A stretch of 56,744 nucleotides of DNA from Xylophilus sp. GTDB taxonomy: Bacteria; Pseudomonadota; Gammaproteobacteria; Burkholderiales; Burkholderiaceae_C. A model generated the notes under the pieces. That model worked only from the letters and a program-made list of their open reading frames with translations, was not told the DNA's origin and did not search any database. The position numbers and the translations under genes are program-made. Of the stretch, positions 18,521 through 27,119 are shown piece after piece. The stretch is from the NCBI GenBank assembly GCA_009914555.1, contig WNDY01000027.1, forward strand, positions 1 to 56,744. Reading direction: 5' to 3'. Numbering within the stretch: the stretch's first letter is position 1; the number at the start of each line of letters is the position of its first letter.

Positions 18521-18647
18521 GTGTTCAGGTGCGTCCTGTCGGCAGCGCAACCCTCAGGTTGACCACCGTCGCGCGCGGGAGCCAGCGCCGCGCCCAGCAC
18601 GCTGTCCACCGGCTCCTGGAAGTAGCGTGCCCTGCGTCTCGTAGCAG

Positions 18648-19019
18648 ATGCGGCCCGAGATGGCGCAGGCCATCGACGACCTGGCCGAGCGCATGGGCGC
18701 GCAGGTGCGGCGCATCCGGCTGACGCTGCAGCTTGAATCGCTGATCGCCCTGCAGGGGCGGCTGTTCGCTTTCGCGGCCCGCCAGTCGCTGGCCCACGAG
18801 CGGCTGCACCATGGCGCGCAACTCAGCCCGCCGCTGTAGGCGCGGCTGCAGGGCGGCGCAGGCATCACGCCGCAGGACTATCTGCACATGCGCCAGCAGG
18901 CGGCCCTTGGCCGGCAGGCGATCGCCGGCCTGCCGATGGGGGTGCAGGTGATCGGCGCCTACGGCGACGACGAGCAGCTGCTGCGGGTCGCGGAGTTCGT
19001 GGGCCGGGCGGCCTGCTGA
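18648..19019 (+). pseudogene. Amidase-signature enzyme remnant
   Basis: One frame gives MRPEMAQAIDDLAERMGAQ and so on, then a TAG at 18837, and the same frame continues (ARLQGGAGITPQDYLHMRQQ) before jumping to the typical C-terminal amidase block AGLPMGVQVIGAYGDDEQLL. The Ser-cisSer-Lys core is missing, as is the usual segment before GLPxGVQ, so there is an internal deletion as well as a stop. The enzyme is dead. Its former substrate cannot be told. Confidence 0.7.
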
Positions 19020-19037
19020 GAAGGCGCCGCCGGCTAC

Positions 19038-20033
19038 CTACATGTTGACCACGGCGCCGCCTTCGAGCCGCGCCGCCCCGGCGGCCTGCAGGTCGGCCAC
19101 GAGCCCACCGATCCAGGCCGCGCGGTCGCGGTCGGGAAAGTAGCGGCCTGCCAGCAGGCCGAAGTATTCGGTGGCGAGCGCCCACTGCACCAGCGCCGCC
19201 AGCGGTGCGCGCTGCAGCTCCAGCAGCTTGAACTTCAGCAGCACCTTGGCGGCGTAGTGCGCATGGCGCTCGGGCGTGCGCACGAAGCCGTCGAGCCGGC
19301 GGCGCGCCCGGCTCAGCGCGTCGGCCACGTCGGTGAAGGCCGGGCCGTGGCCAGGCACGACGGCGGCCGGCGCCAGCGACTCGATCAGGTCCAGCGTCGC
19401 GGCCACGGCGCCAAATGCGTCGCCGCCCTCGATTTCGGGAAAGACCACGCCGAAGCCGGTGCGCCAGAGCGCGTCGCCCGACAGCAGCGTGCGCGAGGCC
19501 GGCTCGAACAGCACGACCGCATGTGGATCGTGCCCCGGCGCCGCATGCACCTGCCACTGCTGGTCGCCGAGCGCGACGGTGCCGCCGGGCACGAGGAGTT
19601 CGTCGACGTGAAAGCGCGGGCACTGCTGGCCGGTGGGTGCATAGCCCAGCGCCTGCTCGTCCCAGGCGGCCACCTGCGCCGCCTGGCCCGGCGGAATCGC
19701 GGTGCGGGCCTGCGGCCAAGCCGCCTGCAGCGCGGCGTTGCCGCCGCAGTGGTCGCTGTGCAGATGGGTGTTGACGATGCGGTCGAGCGTGCGGCCGGGG
19801 CCCGATGCGTCGAGCGCGTCGCGCACCAGGGCGACCGTCTGCGCGGCATGGGTGCCGTAGCCGGTGTCCACGATGGCCGTGCCCGCGGCGCCGTCGAACA
19901 GTACCGCGTTGGCCGACAGCCAGCCGCGCTCGACGACCGCCATGCCGGCGGGCAGCGCGGCGGCATGCGCGGCCACCGGTTCCACCTGCGCCAGAATCGC
20001 CCGATGGCGTCTTCTTGTCGTTGTCTCATCCAT
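19038..20033 (-). CDS. MBL-fold metallohydrolase
   Basis: The 331-residue protein has the metal-binding motif THLHSDHCGGN, later histidines in HAAPGHDPHAV and VVPGHGPAF, and aspartate in LLSGDALWR: a complete beta-lactamase-like hydrolase site. The ATG at 20033 was chosen because GAGG lies eight bases before it; an upstream start would add 20 unconserved residues. The substrate is unknown (lactonase, glyoxalase II-like and others share the fold). It diverges from the lipase-like gene. Confidence 0.85.
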   Translation of the reverse strand: MDETTTRRRHRAILAQVEPVAAHAAALPAGMAVVERGWLSANAVLFDGAAGTAIVDTGYGTHAAQTVALVRDALDASGPGRTLDRIVNTHLHSDHCGGNAALQAAWPQARTAIPPGQAAQVAAWDEQALGYAPTGQQCPRFHVDELLVPGGTVALGDQQWQVHAAPGHDPHAVVLFEPASRTLLSGDALWRTGFGVVFPEIEGGDAFGAVAATLDLIESLAPAAVVPGHGPAFTDVADALSRARRRLDGFVRTPERHAHYAAKVLLKFKLLELQRAPLAALVQWALATEYFGLLAGRYFPDRDRAAWIGGLVADLQAAGAARLEGGAVVNM

Positions 20034-20140
20034 GGTCTTGTCCTCACCTGCGGTGGCTGATCGATTCTGCAAGGGCGGCCGTTCCGCCGCCACCGGGTTG
20101 GCCCTCGGGCGCAGAGGCTGAAGGGAGGAAGAAAGCCGCC

Positions 20141-21043
20141 ATGCTCGCGCGCCTGCAACGCTGCCTGCTGCTGGCCGCCGCGCTGCTGCTGGCCGGCTGG
20201 CTCGCCTGGGCCGGGCCGCGCTCGCCGGCGCTGGCTGCCGCCGGCGCGGCGCTGCTGCTGGGCGTGCCGGCGATCGTGCTGGCGCTCGAGTCGCTGCTGA
20301 TGCACCGCGTCAACCGCGCCGACCCGGCGCCGCGCGCATCGGCCCGCGCGGTGGCCGCGGCTTGGTGGGCCGAGGTGCGGCTCGCGCCGCGCGTGTTCTG
20401 CGGACGCCAGCCGTTCGCCGAGCATGCCGTGCCCGATCTGCTGGTGCGCGGCGACGGCGCACCGGCGCGCGGCGTGGTGCTGGTGCACGGGTTCGTCTGC
20501 AACCGCGCGTTCTGGAACCCGTGGCTGCGGGCGCTGCGCGCGCGCGGCCAGGTGGTCGTCGCGCCGTCCCTGGAGCCGCCGTTCGCCGCGATCGACGACT
20601 TCGTCCCCACGCTCGATGCCGCCGTGCGCCAGGTCGAGGCCGCCACCGGCCTGCCGCCCGTCCTGGTCTGCCACAGCATGGGCGGACTGGTGGCGCGGGC
20701 CTGGCTGCACGCCGTGCCGGGCGCCGGTGCGCGGGTGCACCACGTCGTCACGCTCGGCACGCCGCACCGCGGCACCTGGCTGGCGCGCTTCGGCCACGCG
20801 CCCAGCGGGTCGCAGATGCGGCCGGACGGCGACTGGCTGCGGCGGCTCGCCGCGGCCGAGCCGCCGGAACGCACGGCGCGCTTCACCTGCTGGTATTCGA
20901 ACTGCGACAACATCGTCTTCCCGGCCTCGACCGCGACGCTGCCGGGCGCCGACAACCGGTTCGTGGCGGATGTGGCCCATGTGCAGATGGTCTTCCATCC
21001 GCCGGTGGTCCGGGCCTGCATGGCGCTGCTGGCGCTGGATTGA
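20141..21043 (+). CDS. Alpha/beta hydrolase, triacylglycerol-lipase-like
   Basis: This 300-residue protein begins with two hydrophobic segments (residues about 6-50) that probably anchor it in the membrane. The hydrolase domain has the oxyanion stretch VLVHGFVCNRAFWNPWL, nucleophile Ser in LVCHSMGGLVARAW, acid region in SNCDNIVFP and His in DVAHVQMVFHP. The Shine-Dalgarno GGAGG is strong. The residue before the serine is His, as in many lipases. The natural ester is unknown. Confidence 0.82.
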   Translation: MLARLQRCLLLAAALLLAGWLAWAGPRSPALAAAGAALLLGVPAIVLALESLLMHRVNRADPAPRASARAVAAAWWAEVRLAPRVFCGRQPFAEHAVPDLLVRGDGAPARGVVLVHGFVCNRAFWNPWLRALRARGQVVVAPSLEPPFAAIDDFVPTLDAAVRQVEAATGLPPVLVCHSMGGLVARAWLHAVPGAGARVHHVVTLGTPHRGTWLARFGHAPSGSQMRPDGDWLRRLAAAEPPERTARFTCWYSNCDNIVFPASTATLPGADNRFVADVAHVQMVFHPPVVRACMALLALD

Positions 21044-21044
21044 G

Positions 21045-21106
21045 CGGGTATATGCTTGAGATGGCCGTCCGTTGGGCGATAGGTGATGGTTCACCGGGGT
21101 GTATAT
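21045..21106 (-). repeat. Paired 53-bp-spaced box element, locus R2
   Basis: Read on the minus strand, box 1 is ATATACACCC (ends at plus 21106) and box 2 is ATATACCCG (21045-21053). The two GTATAT cores (21048-21053 and 21101-21106) are exactly 53 bp apart. Box 1 has an extra AC step before its C-run. The locus lies just downstream of the lipase gene. Confidence 0.6.
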
Positions 21107-21180
21107 GTTCGACCTCGCGGCCTCGGCGGCGCCCCGGGCTTGCGCCGCGCCGGTTTTGGCCCTATACCGTCCGTCCCGGG

Positions 21181-21228
21181 ATAAGGGTTTGACGCAAGAG
21201 GGTGGGCGAGTCTAGGGAAAACCCTTAT
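21181..21228. promoter_or_regulatory. Inverted repeat upstream of the GNAT gene
   Basis: ATAAGGGTTT (21181-21190) and AAACCCTTAT (21219-21228) form a perfect 10-bp inverted repeat, with arms 28 bases apart, ending ten bases before the next start codon. It could be a two-site operator or an RNA stem covering the ribosome site. It is much more AT-rich than its surroundings. Confidence 0.5.
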
Positions 21229-21237
21229 ATTCGCTCC

Positions 21238-21984
21238 ATGTTCACCGCGCACACCTGGCTCCATCCCTGGCTGAACGCCAGCCGCTTCCTGCTGTTTCCG
21301 ATGGACCTGTTCGCCGTGCCCAAGACGACCGATGCCCACCCGCCTGCCCGCGTGCCGGCCTCGGTCGTGCCGATCCGCACGCTCAGCGCCCGCCACCGCG
21401 AGCGCATCCGCGCCCATCTGCTGTCGCTCGACGGCAGCGACCGCTACCTGCGCTTCGGCTACATGGCCAGCGACGAGCAGATCGACCGCTATGTCGATGC
21501 GCTGGACTTCGACCGCGACGAGATCTATGGCGTGTTCAACCGCGGCCTCACGCTGATCGCCCTGGCCCATGTGGCCTATGCCGAGGACGTGCGCTTCGAC
21601 AGCTGCGCCGAGTTCGGCGTGTCGGTGCTCAAGCGGGCCCGCGGCCGCGGCCTGGGCGGGCGCCTGTTCGCCCGCGCCGTCATCAGCGCGCGTGCCAAGG
21701 GCGTGCACATGATGTTCATCCACGCGCTGAGCGAGAACACCGCCATGCTCAAGATCGCGCGCCGCGCCGGCGCGACGGTCGAGCGCGACGGCTCGGAGAG
21801 CGAGGCCTACCTCAAGCTGCCGCCGGCCGACTTCGACACCCGCATGGCCCACCTGGTCGAGCGCCACCTGGCCGAGCTGGACTACCGCCTGAAGGTCCAG
21901 GCCAGGCAGTTCTGGAGCATGCTCTCGAGCATCCAGGAAGTGCGCAAGGGCGTGCGCGAAGGCCGTTCCAAGTCGGCCCAATAG
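21238..21984 (+). CDS. GNAT-family N-acetyltransferase
   Basis: The 248-residue protein has a GNAT core at about residues 40-180 with the acetyl-CoA loop RGRGLGGRLFARAV and the motif ALSENTAMLKIARRAGA. The N-terminal 35 residues (HTWLHPWLNASRFLLFPM) are hydrophobic and unusual. The C-terminus is a charged helix. The acceptor is unknown. It is probably expressed from its own promoter near the inverted repeat just upstream. Confidence 0.8.
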   Translation: MFTAHTWLHPWLNASRFLLFPMDLFAVPKTTDAHPPARVPASVVPIRTLSARHRERIRAHLLSLDGSDRYLRFGYMASDEQIDRYVDALDFDRDEIYGVFNRGLTLIALAHVAYAEDVRFDSCAEFGVSVLKRARGRGLGGRLFARAVISARAKGVHMMFIHALSENTAMLKIARRAGATVERDGSESEAYLKLPPADFDTRMAHLVERHLAELDYRLKVQARQFWSMLSSIQEVRKGVREGRSKSAQ

Positions 21985-22063
21985 GTAAGCAAAAGCCCGC
22001 GGCGGGCCGGCGGAGGGGGCGATCCGCTATCCTAGGATCCTTGTTCGACTCCCACGCCCGTCC

Positions 22064-22960
22064 GTGTCAGACCCGCACCCCGCGTCCTCCCGCCACCTCC
22101 CCGAGCGCGGGGACAAGCGCACCTTCCTCCAGAAAGTCGCCGAGTTCATCCACCCGGGCCCGGACTCGAAGGACGAGCTGATCGAGGTGCTGGCCGAGGC
22201 CGAGGACAACGAGGTCATCGGCGCCGAATCGCGGGTGATGCTCGAAGGCGTGCTGCGCCTGGCCGACCTGACCGCCGGCGACACGATGGTCGCCGCGCCG
22301 CGCATGGACCTGGTCGACATCGACGCCCCCTACGACGAACTGCTGCATCTCGTCATCGACACGGCGCATTCGCGCTTTCCGGTCTACAGCGGCGAGCGCG
22401 AGAACATCATCGGCATCCTGCTGGCCAAGGATCTGCTCAAGCTCCAGCGCGCGCCCGAGCTGAACATCCGCGCGCTGCTGCGCCCGGCGGTGTTCGTGCC
22501 GGAGAGCAAGAACCTCAACGACCTGCTGCGCGAGTTCCGCTCCACCCGCAGCCACCTGGCCGTCGTGATCGACGAGTTCGGCCGCGTGGCCGGGCTCATC
22601 ACCATCGAGGACGTGCTGGAGCAGATCGTCGGCGAGATCGAGGACGAGTTCGACATCGCCGAGGACGAAGGCGACATCTTCGGCCTGGCCGACCGCAGCT
22701 ACCGCGTCAGCGGCGATACGCCGGTCGACCGCGTGGCCGAGGCGTTCGGCGTGGCGCTGGCCAGCTCCGACCCGAACGAGGAGTTCGACACCATCGGCGG
22801 CCTGATCGCCCACGAGATCGGCCACGTGCCCTCGCGCGGCGAGGAGATCGTGCTGGCCGGCCTGCGCTTCGTCGTGCTGCACACCAAGGGCGGCGCGGTG
22901 CGCTGGTTCAAGGTCCGGCCGGCGGCGCCGGCGGCCGACGACAGCGCCACGGCTGGATGA
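22064..22960 (+). CDS. corC: CBS-domain protein, CorC/YbeX type
   Basis: This 298-residue cytoplasmic protein has the typical start (KRTFLQKVAEFIHPGPDSKDEL), two CBS domains at about residues 65-185 (SRFPVYSGERENIIGIL, HLAVVIDEFGRVAGLITIED), an acidic linker, and a CorC_HlyC C-terminal domain (IFGLADRSYRVSGDTP). It is linked to magnesium export or envelope maintenance. The start is a GTG at 22064. It overlaps lnt by four bases, the usual corC-lnt arrangement. Confidence 0.9.
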   Translation: MSDPHPASSRHLPERGDKRTFLQKVAEFIHPGPDSKDELIEVLAEAEDNEVIGAESRVMLEGVLRLADLTAGDTMVAAPRMDLVDIDAPYDELLHLVIDTAHSRFPVYSGERENIIGILLAKDLLKLQRAPELNIRALLRPAVFVPESKNLNDLLREFRSTRSHLAVVIDEFGRVAGLITIEDVLEQIVGEIEDEFDIAEDEGDIFGLADRSYRVSGDTPVDRVAEAFGVALASSDPNEEFDTIGGLIAHEIGHVPSRGEEIVLAGLRFVVLHTKGGAVRWFKVRPAAPAADDSATAG

Positions 22961-24504
22961 GCCGCCATCGTTCTGCGCCGCTTCCGGCGCTGTTCCTGGC
23001 GCTTGCCGCCGGGCTCGCGCAGGCCGCCTCGCTGGCCGTGCCCGGCAGCGGCGCGGCGCTCTGGTGGCTGCAGATCCTGTCGCTGGCCGTGCTGTACGGC
23101 CTGCTCGACCGCAGCGCCGGTGCCGCCTCCGCCGCGGGCCGGGCGATCGTCTTCGCCACCGCCTGGCTGGCCGCCACCTTCTGGTGGCTCTTCATCTCCA
23201 TGCACACCTATGGCGGCCTGTCGGCGCCGCTGGCCGTGCTGGCGGTGCTGGGGCTCGCGGCCTTCCTCGGGCTGGACTACGCGCTGCTGGGCGCGGCCTG
23301 GCGCCGCTTCGCGCCAAGGAACGGCATCGGCCGCGCGCTGCTGTTCGCCGCTTGCTGGCTGCTGGCCGAACTGCTGCGCGGCACGCTGTACACCGGCTTC
23401 CCCTGGGGCGCGGGCGGCTATGCGCATGTCGACGGGCCGCTGGCGGGCTATGCGCCGTGGCTCGGCGTCTACGGCATCGGCTTCCTCGCCGCGTTCGCCG
23501 CCTCGGCGCTGGCCCAGCTGGTGCGCGGGCGCTTCGCGGCCTTGCCGGTGGCCGGCATCGTGCTGGCCGCCGGCGCCTGGGGCCACCTGCCGGCGCTGGC
23601 CACGCGCGATGCCGGCAGCAGCGGCGAATTCAGCGTCGCGCTGCTGCAGGGCAACATCCCGCAGGACGAGAAGTTCCAGCCGGGCACCGGCGTGCCGGTC
23701 GCCCTGCAGTGGTACGGCGAGCGGCTGCGCGATGCGAAGGCCAGCCTCGTCGTCGCGCCCGAGACCGCCATCCCCCTGCTGCCGCAGCAGCTGCCGGCCG
23801 GCTACTGGGACGGCCTGCTGCGCCGCTACACGGCGGATGTGTCCGGGTATGGCCTGCAAGCGGCCATCATCGGCCTGCCACTGGGCAGTTCCTCCCTAGG
23901 GTATACGAATTCCGTCGTCGGCCTGAAGCCGCAGGCGGATGCCGTCTACCGCTACGACAAGCACCACCTCGTGCCGTTCGGCGAGTTCATCCCGCCGGGC
24001 TTCCGCTGGTTCACCGAGATGATGAACATCCCGCTGGGCGACTTCAACCGCGGCCCGGTCGGCGCGGCCTCGTTCGCCTGGGGCCGCCAGCGGCTCGCGC
24101 CCAACATCTGCTACGAGGATCTGTTCGGCGAGGAACTGGCCGCGCGCTTCGCCGATGCGCACGGCGCGCCGACCGCCTTCGTCAACGTGAGCAACATCGG
24201 CTGGTTCGGCACCGGCGTGGCGATCGACCAGCACCTGCACATCTCACGCATGCGCGCGCTGGAGTTCGCCCGGCCGATGATCCGCGCCACCAACACCGGC
24301 GCCACCGCGGTGATCGACCACCACGGGGCGGTGGTCCACAGCCTGCCGCGGGCCACGCGCGCGGTGCTCGAAGGCACGGTCGAGGGCCGCACGGGCACCA
24401 CGCCGTTCGCCGCCTGGGCTTCGCGCTTCGGGCTGGCGCCGCTGTGGGGGCTGGGGATCGTGGTGCTGGCTGTTGCCGTGGTCAGGCGGCGGGCAGCGCG
24501 ATGA
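22957..24504 (+). CDS. lnt: Apolipoprotein N-acyltransferase
   Basis: The 515-residue inner-membrane enzyme adds the third acyl chain to lipoproteins. The first 210 residues hold about six membrane helices; a periplasmic nitrilase domain follows with the Glu-Lys-Cys triad in VVAPETAIPLL, YDKHHLVPFGEF and NICYEDLFGEE, then a final membrane helix. It is translationally coupled to corC. Its last 23 bases overlap the facing PIN-domain gene. Confidence 0.95.
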   Translation: MSRHRSAPLPALFLALAAGLAQAASLAVPGSGAALWWLQILSLAVLYGLLDRSAGAASAAGRAIVFATAWLAATFWWLFISMHTYGGLSAPLAVLAVLGLAAFLGLDYALLGAAWRRFAPRNGIGRALLFAACWLLAELLRGTLYTGFPWGAGGYAHVDGPLAGYAPWLGVYGIGFLAAFAASALAQLVRGRFAALPVAGIVLAAGAWGHLPALATRDAGSSGEFSVALLQGNIPQDEKFQPGTGVPVALQWYGERLRDAKASLVVAPETAIPLLPQQLPAGYWDGLLRRYTADVSGYGLQAAIIGLPLGSSSLGYTNSVVGLKPQADAVYRYDKHHLVPFGEFIPPGFRWFTEMMNIPLGDFNRGPVGAASFAWGRQRLAPNICYEDLFGEELAARFADAHGAPTAFVNVSNIGWFGTGVAIDQHLHISRMRALEFARPMIRATNTGATAVIDHHGAVVHSLPRATRAVLEGTVEGRTGTTPFAAWASRFGLAPLWGLGIVVLAVAVVRRRAAR

Positions 24505-24904
24505 CGGAGGTTCGCAGGCCGGGCACGCGGGCGAAAGCTGCGTCGCCCGTGACCAGGATCGCATCGTCCAGCGACAGTGCGCTTGCCGCGATCAGCGCGT
24601 CCGGCGTCTTCAGGCCGTGGAAGGCGCGCAGCACGGTGGCCTGCTCCACCACGGCGGCATCCATCTCGACGGTGCGCGTCACCGCTGCGAACCAGGCGTC
24701 ATAGCGCGCCAGAAGCTCGGCCTGGCCATCGCGCAGCGGCTTCACGCGGCATGCGAGCCAACTGAGCCGGGAGACGGCGACCGTGCGCGCCGACGTCTCC
24801 TGCACCAGTGCCGCCAGCTGGGATGCGACGGCCGCCTGCACGGCCGCCGCGCCTTCGAACCGGTAGATCAGCGCATTCGTGTCGAGGAAAGCGTCGGTGC
24901 GCTC
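24482..24904 (-). pseudogene. PIN-domain ribonuclease toxin (VapC-like), start out of frame
   Basis: The coding frame reads RTDAFLDTNALIYRFEG (first PIN aspartate), then a helical middle, and ends GLKTPDALIAASALSLDDAILVTGDAAF with the other acidic residues, so the fold is complete. The only ATG at the antitoxin junction (24906, ATGA overlap) is in another frame, and I find no ATG, GTG or TTG in frame before FLDTN. A one-base change near 24895 would explain this. The gene may be silent, or start from a rare codon; the remainder looks intact. Confidence 0.65.
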
Positions 24905-25184
24905 ATTCCCACTCGCCGCGGGCTGCGGCCGCGCGCTCCGCGAGCGCTGCGCCTCCGAGGGCGCCAGCCGGCAGGTCCGACAGCAGCAGGGTCAGCGCGG
25001 CATCCTGTCCTTCGGCTTGCGCAGCGGGGGCTGCGGCTGCCAGCAGCGCGGCATACTGCGCCTCGGACAGCAGCACCGCAGCACGGCGGTTGCGCTTCAT
25101 CAGATGCGCCGGCCCGTGCCGCAGCGCCGCATCGATGGCATGCATGCCGCTGCGCTTGATGTCGGCGATGGTGAGCGTGTTCAT
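24903..25184 (-). CDS. Antitoxin, Phd/YefM-like, partner of the PIN toxin
   Basis: This 93-residue protein begins with a short DNA-binding region (TIADIKRSGMHAIDAALRHG, LMKRNRRAAVLLSEAQYAAL) typical of Phd-type antitoxins and ends with an alanine-rich tail that would bind the toxin. Its stop overlaps the toxin junction by the usual ATGA. Such antitoxins repress their own operon. Confidence 0.72.
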   Translation of the reverse strand: MNTLTIADIKRSGMHAIDAALRHGPAHLMKRNRRAAVLLSEAQYAALLAAAAPAAQAEGQDAALTLLLSDLPAGALGGAALAERAAAARGEWE

Positions 25185-25223
25185 GGCTGATGTGGTATCG
25201 AAAACGATGCCGGAAACGGTATC

Positions 25224-26393
25224 CTAAGTGGGTCGTTCCCGGCACGCCAGCGCCGCCCACCCCAGCAGCACCCCCGCGCCCGCATACAGCAGCCACGCCG
25301 GCGCCGCCGGCAGCAGCAGGCCCGCCAGGATCGGGCCGATGCCGGCGCCCAGGTCGCGCCAGACCAGCCGGTTGGCCAGCATCGGCACGCGCTCCGGCCC
25401 GGGATGGCGCTGGGCCACGATGGGGGCGACCAGCGGCAGCTGCAGCGCGCGCAGCACGATCACGGTGGCCGCCAAGACCCAGACTGCATGCGTGGCGCTG
25501 GCCGCGCCGAAGCCGGCGACGGCCACACCGGTCACCAGCGACAGCACGACCAGCAGGTTCAGCGCGCCCCACCGCTCGGCCATGCGGCCGCCGGCCGGGC
25601 CGAGCAGCATCTCCGAGAGGTAGCGCGAACCCATCAGCACGCCGGCGGCGAGCGCGGCGCTCTCGGGCAAGGCCCGCCGGCCCAGGTAGGTCAGGCCCAG
25701 GATGAACAGGCCGTCGAGCACCAGACCCTCGATGAACGACCAGCGGTCCAGCGCGCCCGGCAGGCGCAGCCGCCGCGGTGCGGTGGGTGCCGCGGCTGCA
25801 GCCGGCCCGGCCGGGAGCTGGCGCGCCAGCGGCACGGCCAGCAGCGCGGCCGCCGCCAGCAGCCAGAAGATGGCGCGCGGACCCGAGGCCATGGCCAGCG
25901 CCGCCGCCAACGGCAGCGCGAACATCGGCCCGGCCGCGACGACGGCCTGGGCGCGGCCGGCGCGCCGGGCCGCGCCGCGCGCCTGCCCGGTGGCCAGCGC
26001 CTGCACGCCGAGGTTGAGGGCGCCGTACGACAGGCCCCACAGCAGCCGCAGCGGCAGCAGCGCCCAGAAGCCGCTGAGCACCGTCAGCCCCAGCGCGCAC
26101 CCGGCTGTGGCCAGCGCGGCCGCCGTGCACAGCGCACGCGGGCCGTGCCGCGCATGCAGGCGGCTGACCTGGCCGTAGCCGGCGATGCGCACCAGCCGGT
26201 TGGCCGCCAGCAGCACGCCGACCTCGGACAGCGTCAGCCCGAACCGGGCGGCATAGAGCGGCAGCAGCAGGTAGAGCACCACGTCGGTCGGCAGGCACAG
26301 GCCCAGCACGGTGGCGGCGCGGCGCGCCTGGCGGTCGGCGGCAGCGAAGGGGAGGTCGGCGGGCGAGGGCGCGGCTGCGGCAGGAGGGCTCAT
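25224..26393 (-). CDS. Major facilitator superfamily transporter
   Basis: This 389-residue protein has about eleven or twelve membrane helices in two halves and an MFS-like loop after helix 2. The ATG at 26393 leads directly into a short cytoplasmic start before helix 1; the open frame extends further upstream but that part is not protein-like. Two GAGG-like bases precede the ATG. The substrate is unknown. It is a single gene, 39 bases from the antitoxin gene start. Confidence 0.82.
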   Translation of the reverse strand: MSPPAAAAPSPADLPFAAADRQARRAATVLGLCLPTDVVLYLLLPLYAARFGLTLSEVGVLLAANRLVRIAGYGQVSRLHARHGPRALCTAAALATAGCALGLTVLSGFWALLPLRLLWGLSYGALNLGVQALATGQARGAARRAGRAQAVVAAGPMFALPLAAALAMASGPRAIFWLLAAAALLAVPLARQLPAGPAAAAAPTAPRRLRLPGALDRWSFIEGLVLDGLFILGLTYLGRRALPESAALAAGVLMGSRYLSEMLLGPAGGRMAERWGALNLLVVLSLVTGVAVAGFGAASATHAVWVLAATVIVLRALQLPLVAPIVAQRHPGPERVPMLANRLVWRDLGAGIGPILAGLLLPAAPAWLLYAGAGVLLGWAALACRERPT

Positions 26394-26503
26394 CGGGAAC
26401 GGCAGAAGAAAAGGGCGCCGATCATCGGCCGGGGGATGCGCCCTGGCAAACGACCAAACTGCGCATCGATAGGTGCACGACGCGCACACATCCAAAAGGG
26501 TCG

Positions 26504-26565
26504 GGGGTATATGACCCAGATGGTCATGGTACGGTGAATATTGGCCTGATAGGTCGGGAGTATAT
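26504..26565 (-). repeat. Paired 53-bp-spaced box element, locus R3
   Basis: Read on the minus strand, box 1 is ATATACTCC (plus 26557-26565) and box 2 is ATATACCCC (26504-26512). The GTATAT cores are exactly 53 bp apart. The locus lies about 110 bases upstream of the MFS start and before a decayed region. Confidence 0.65.
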
Positions 26566-26619
26566 TGCTCGAGAAACGCCGGTGTTCGTGCCCGGGACGA
26601 GCCTCAAGGTGTCGTTCGG

Positions 26620-27107
26620 CGGCACCCGTCGCGGCCTATGGCCGGCTTGACACGCTGTTCAACAACGCCGACATCGCGCAGACCAAGTCCTTCCTTCCAT
26701 CACCGAAGAGGGCTGGCACCGCGTGATGGAAGTCAGCGCGCTGTCGATGCGGATCGGCACCCAGGAGGGCCGTGCGCCATTTCATCGCCCAGGGGCGGCG
26801 GGCGCATCGTCGACACTGCCTCCGTTGCGGGCAAGCAGGGCATCCGCGTCAACGCCATCTAACCCAGCGTGGTCGCTACGCCGATGCGGAAGACCATTGA
26901 CCAGGGCTTCCGCGACGAGGGGACGAGGGCTCACCCACGACGAGAAAGATGCCTTCGACAACATCCTCTCCAGCGCCCTGGCGGGCCGGGCCGGGCCTCC
27001 GAGGCAAACGACCTGGCCGGCCGCGCGCTTCCTGGCCCCGCCCAACGCAGACTTCATCACCGGCCAGTTGCTGCTGATGGATGGCGGCATCGTGCTGGCC
27101 TGCGGCC
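26620..27107 (+). pseudogene. Short-chain dehydrogenase (SDR) remnant
   Basis: Pieces of an SDR can be read in three frames: YGRLDTLFNNADIAQTKSF, ITEEGWHRVMEV, RIVDTASVAGKQGIRVNAI, PSVVATPMRK and ADFITGQLLLMDGGIVLA. The N-terminal nucleotide-binding part and the catalytic YxxxK segment are deleted, and there are several frameshifts. A former oxidoreductase, now beyond repair. It runs straight into the aldehyde dehydrogenase remnant. Confidence 0.72.
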
Positions 27108-27119
27108 GGTTCACGGTTC

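Noticed and set aside
22035..22063. TTCGACTCCC sequence resembling a tRNA T-loop before corC
   Set aside because: No matching acceptor stem, D-arm or anticodon arm could be built around it.
23845..23904. Two GGGTAT sequences about 54 bp apart inside lnt, resembling the paired boxes
   Set aside because: They are in conserved coding sequence, one is short, and the spacing is 54 and not 53. I left them out of the set.
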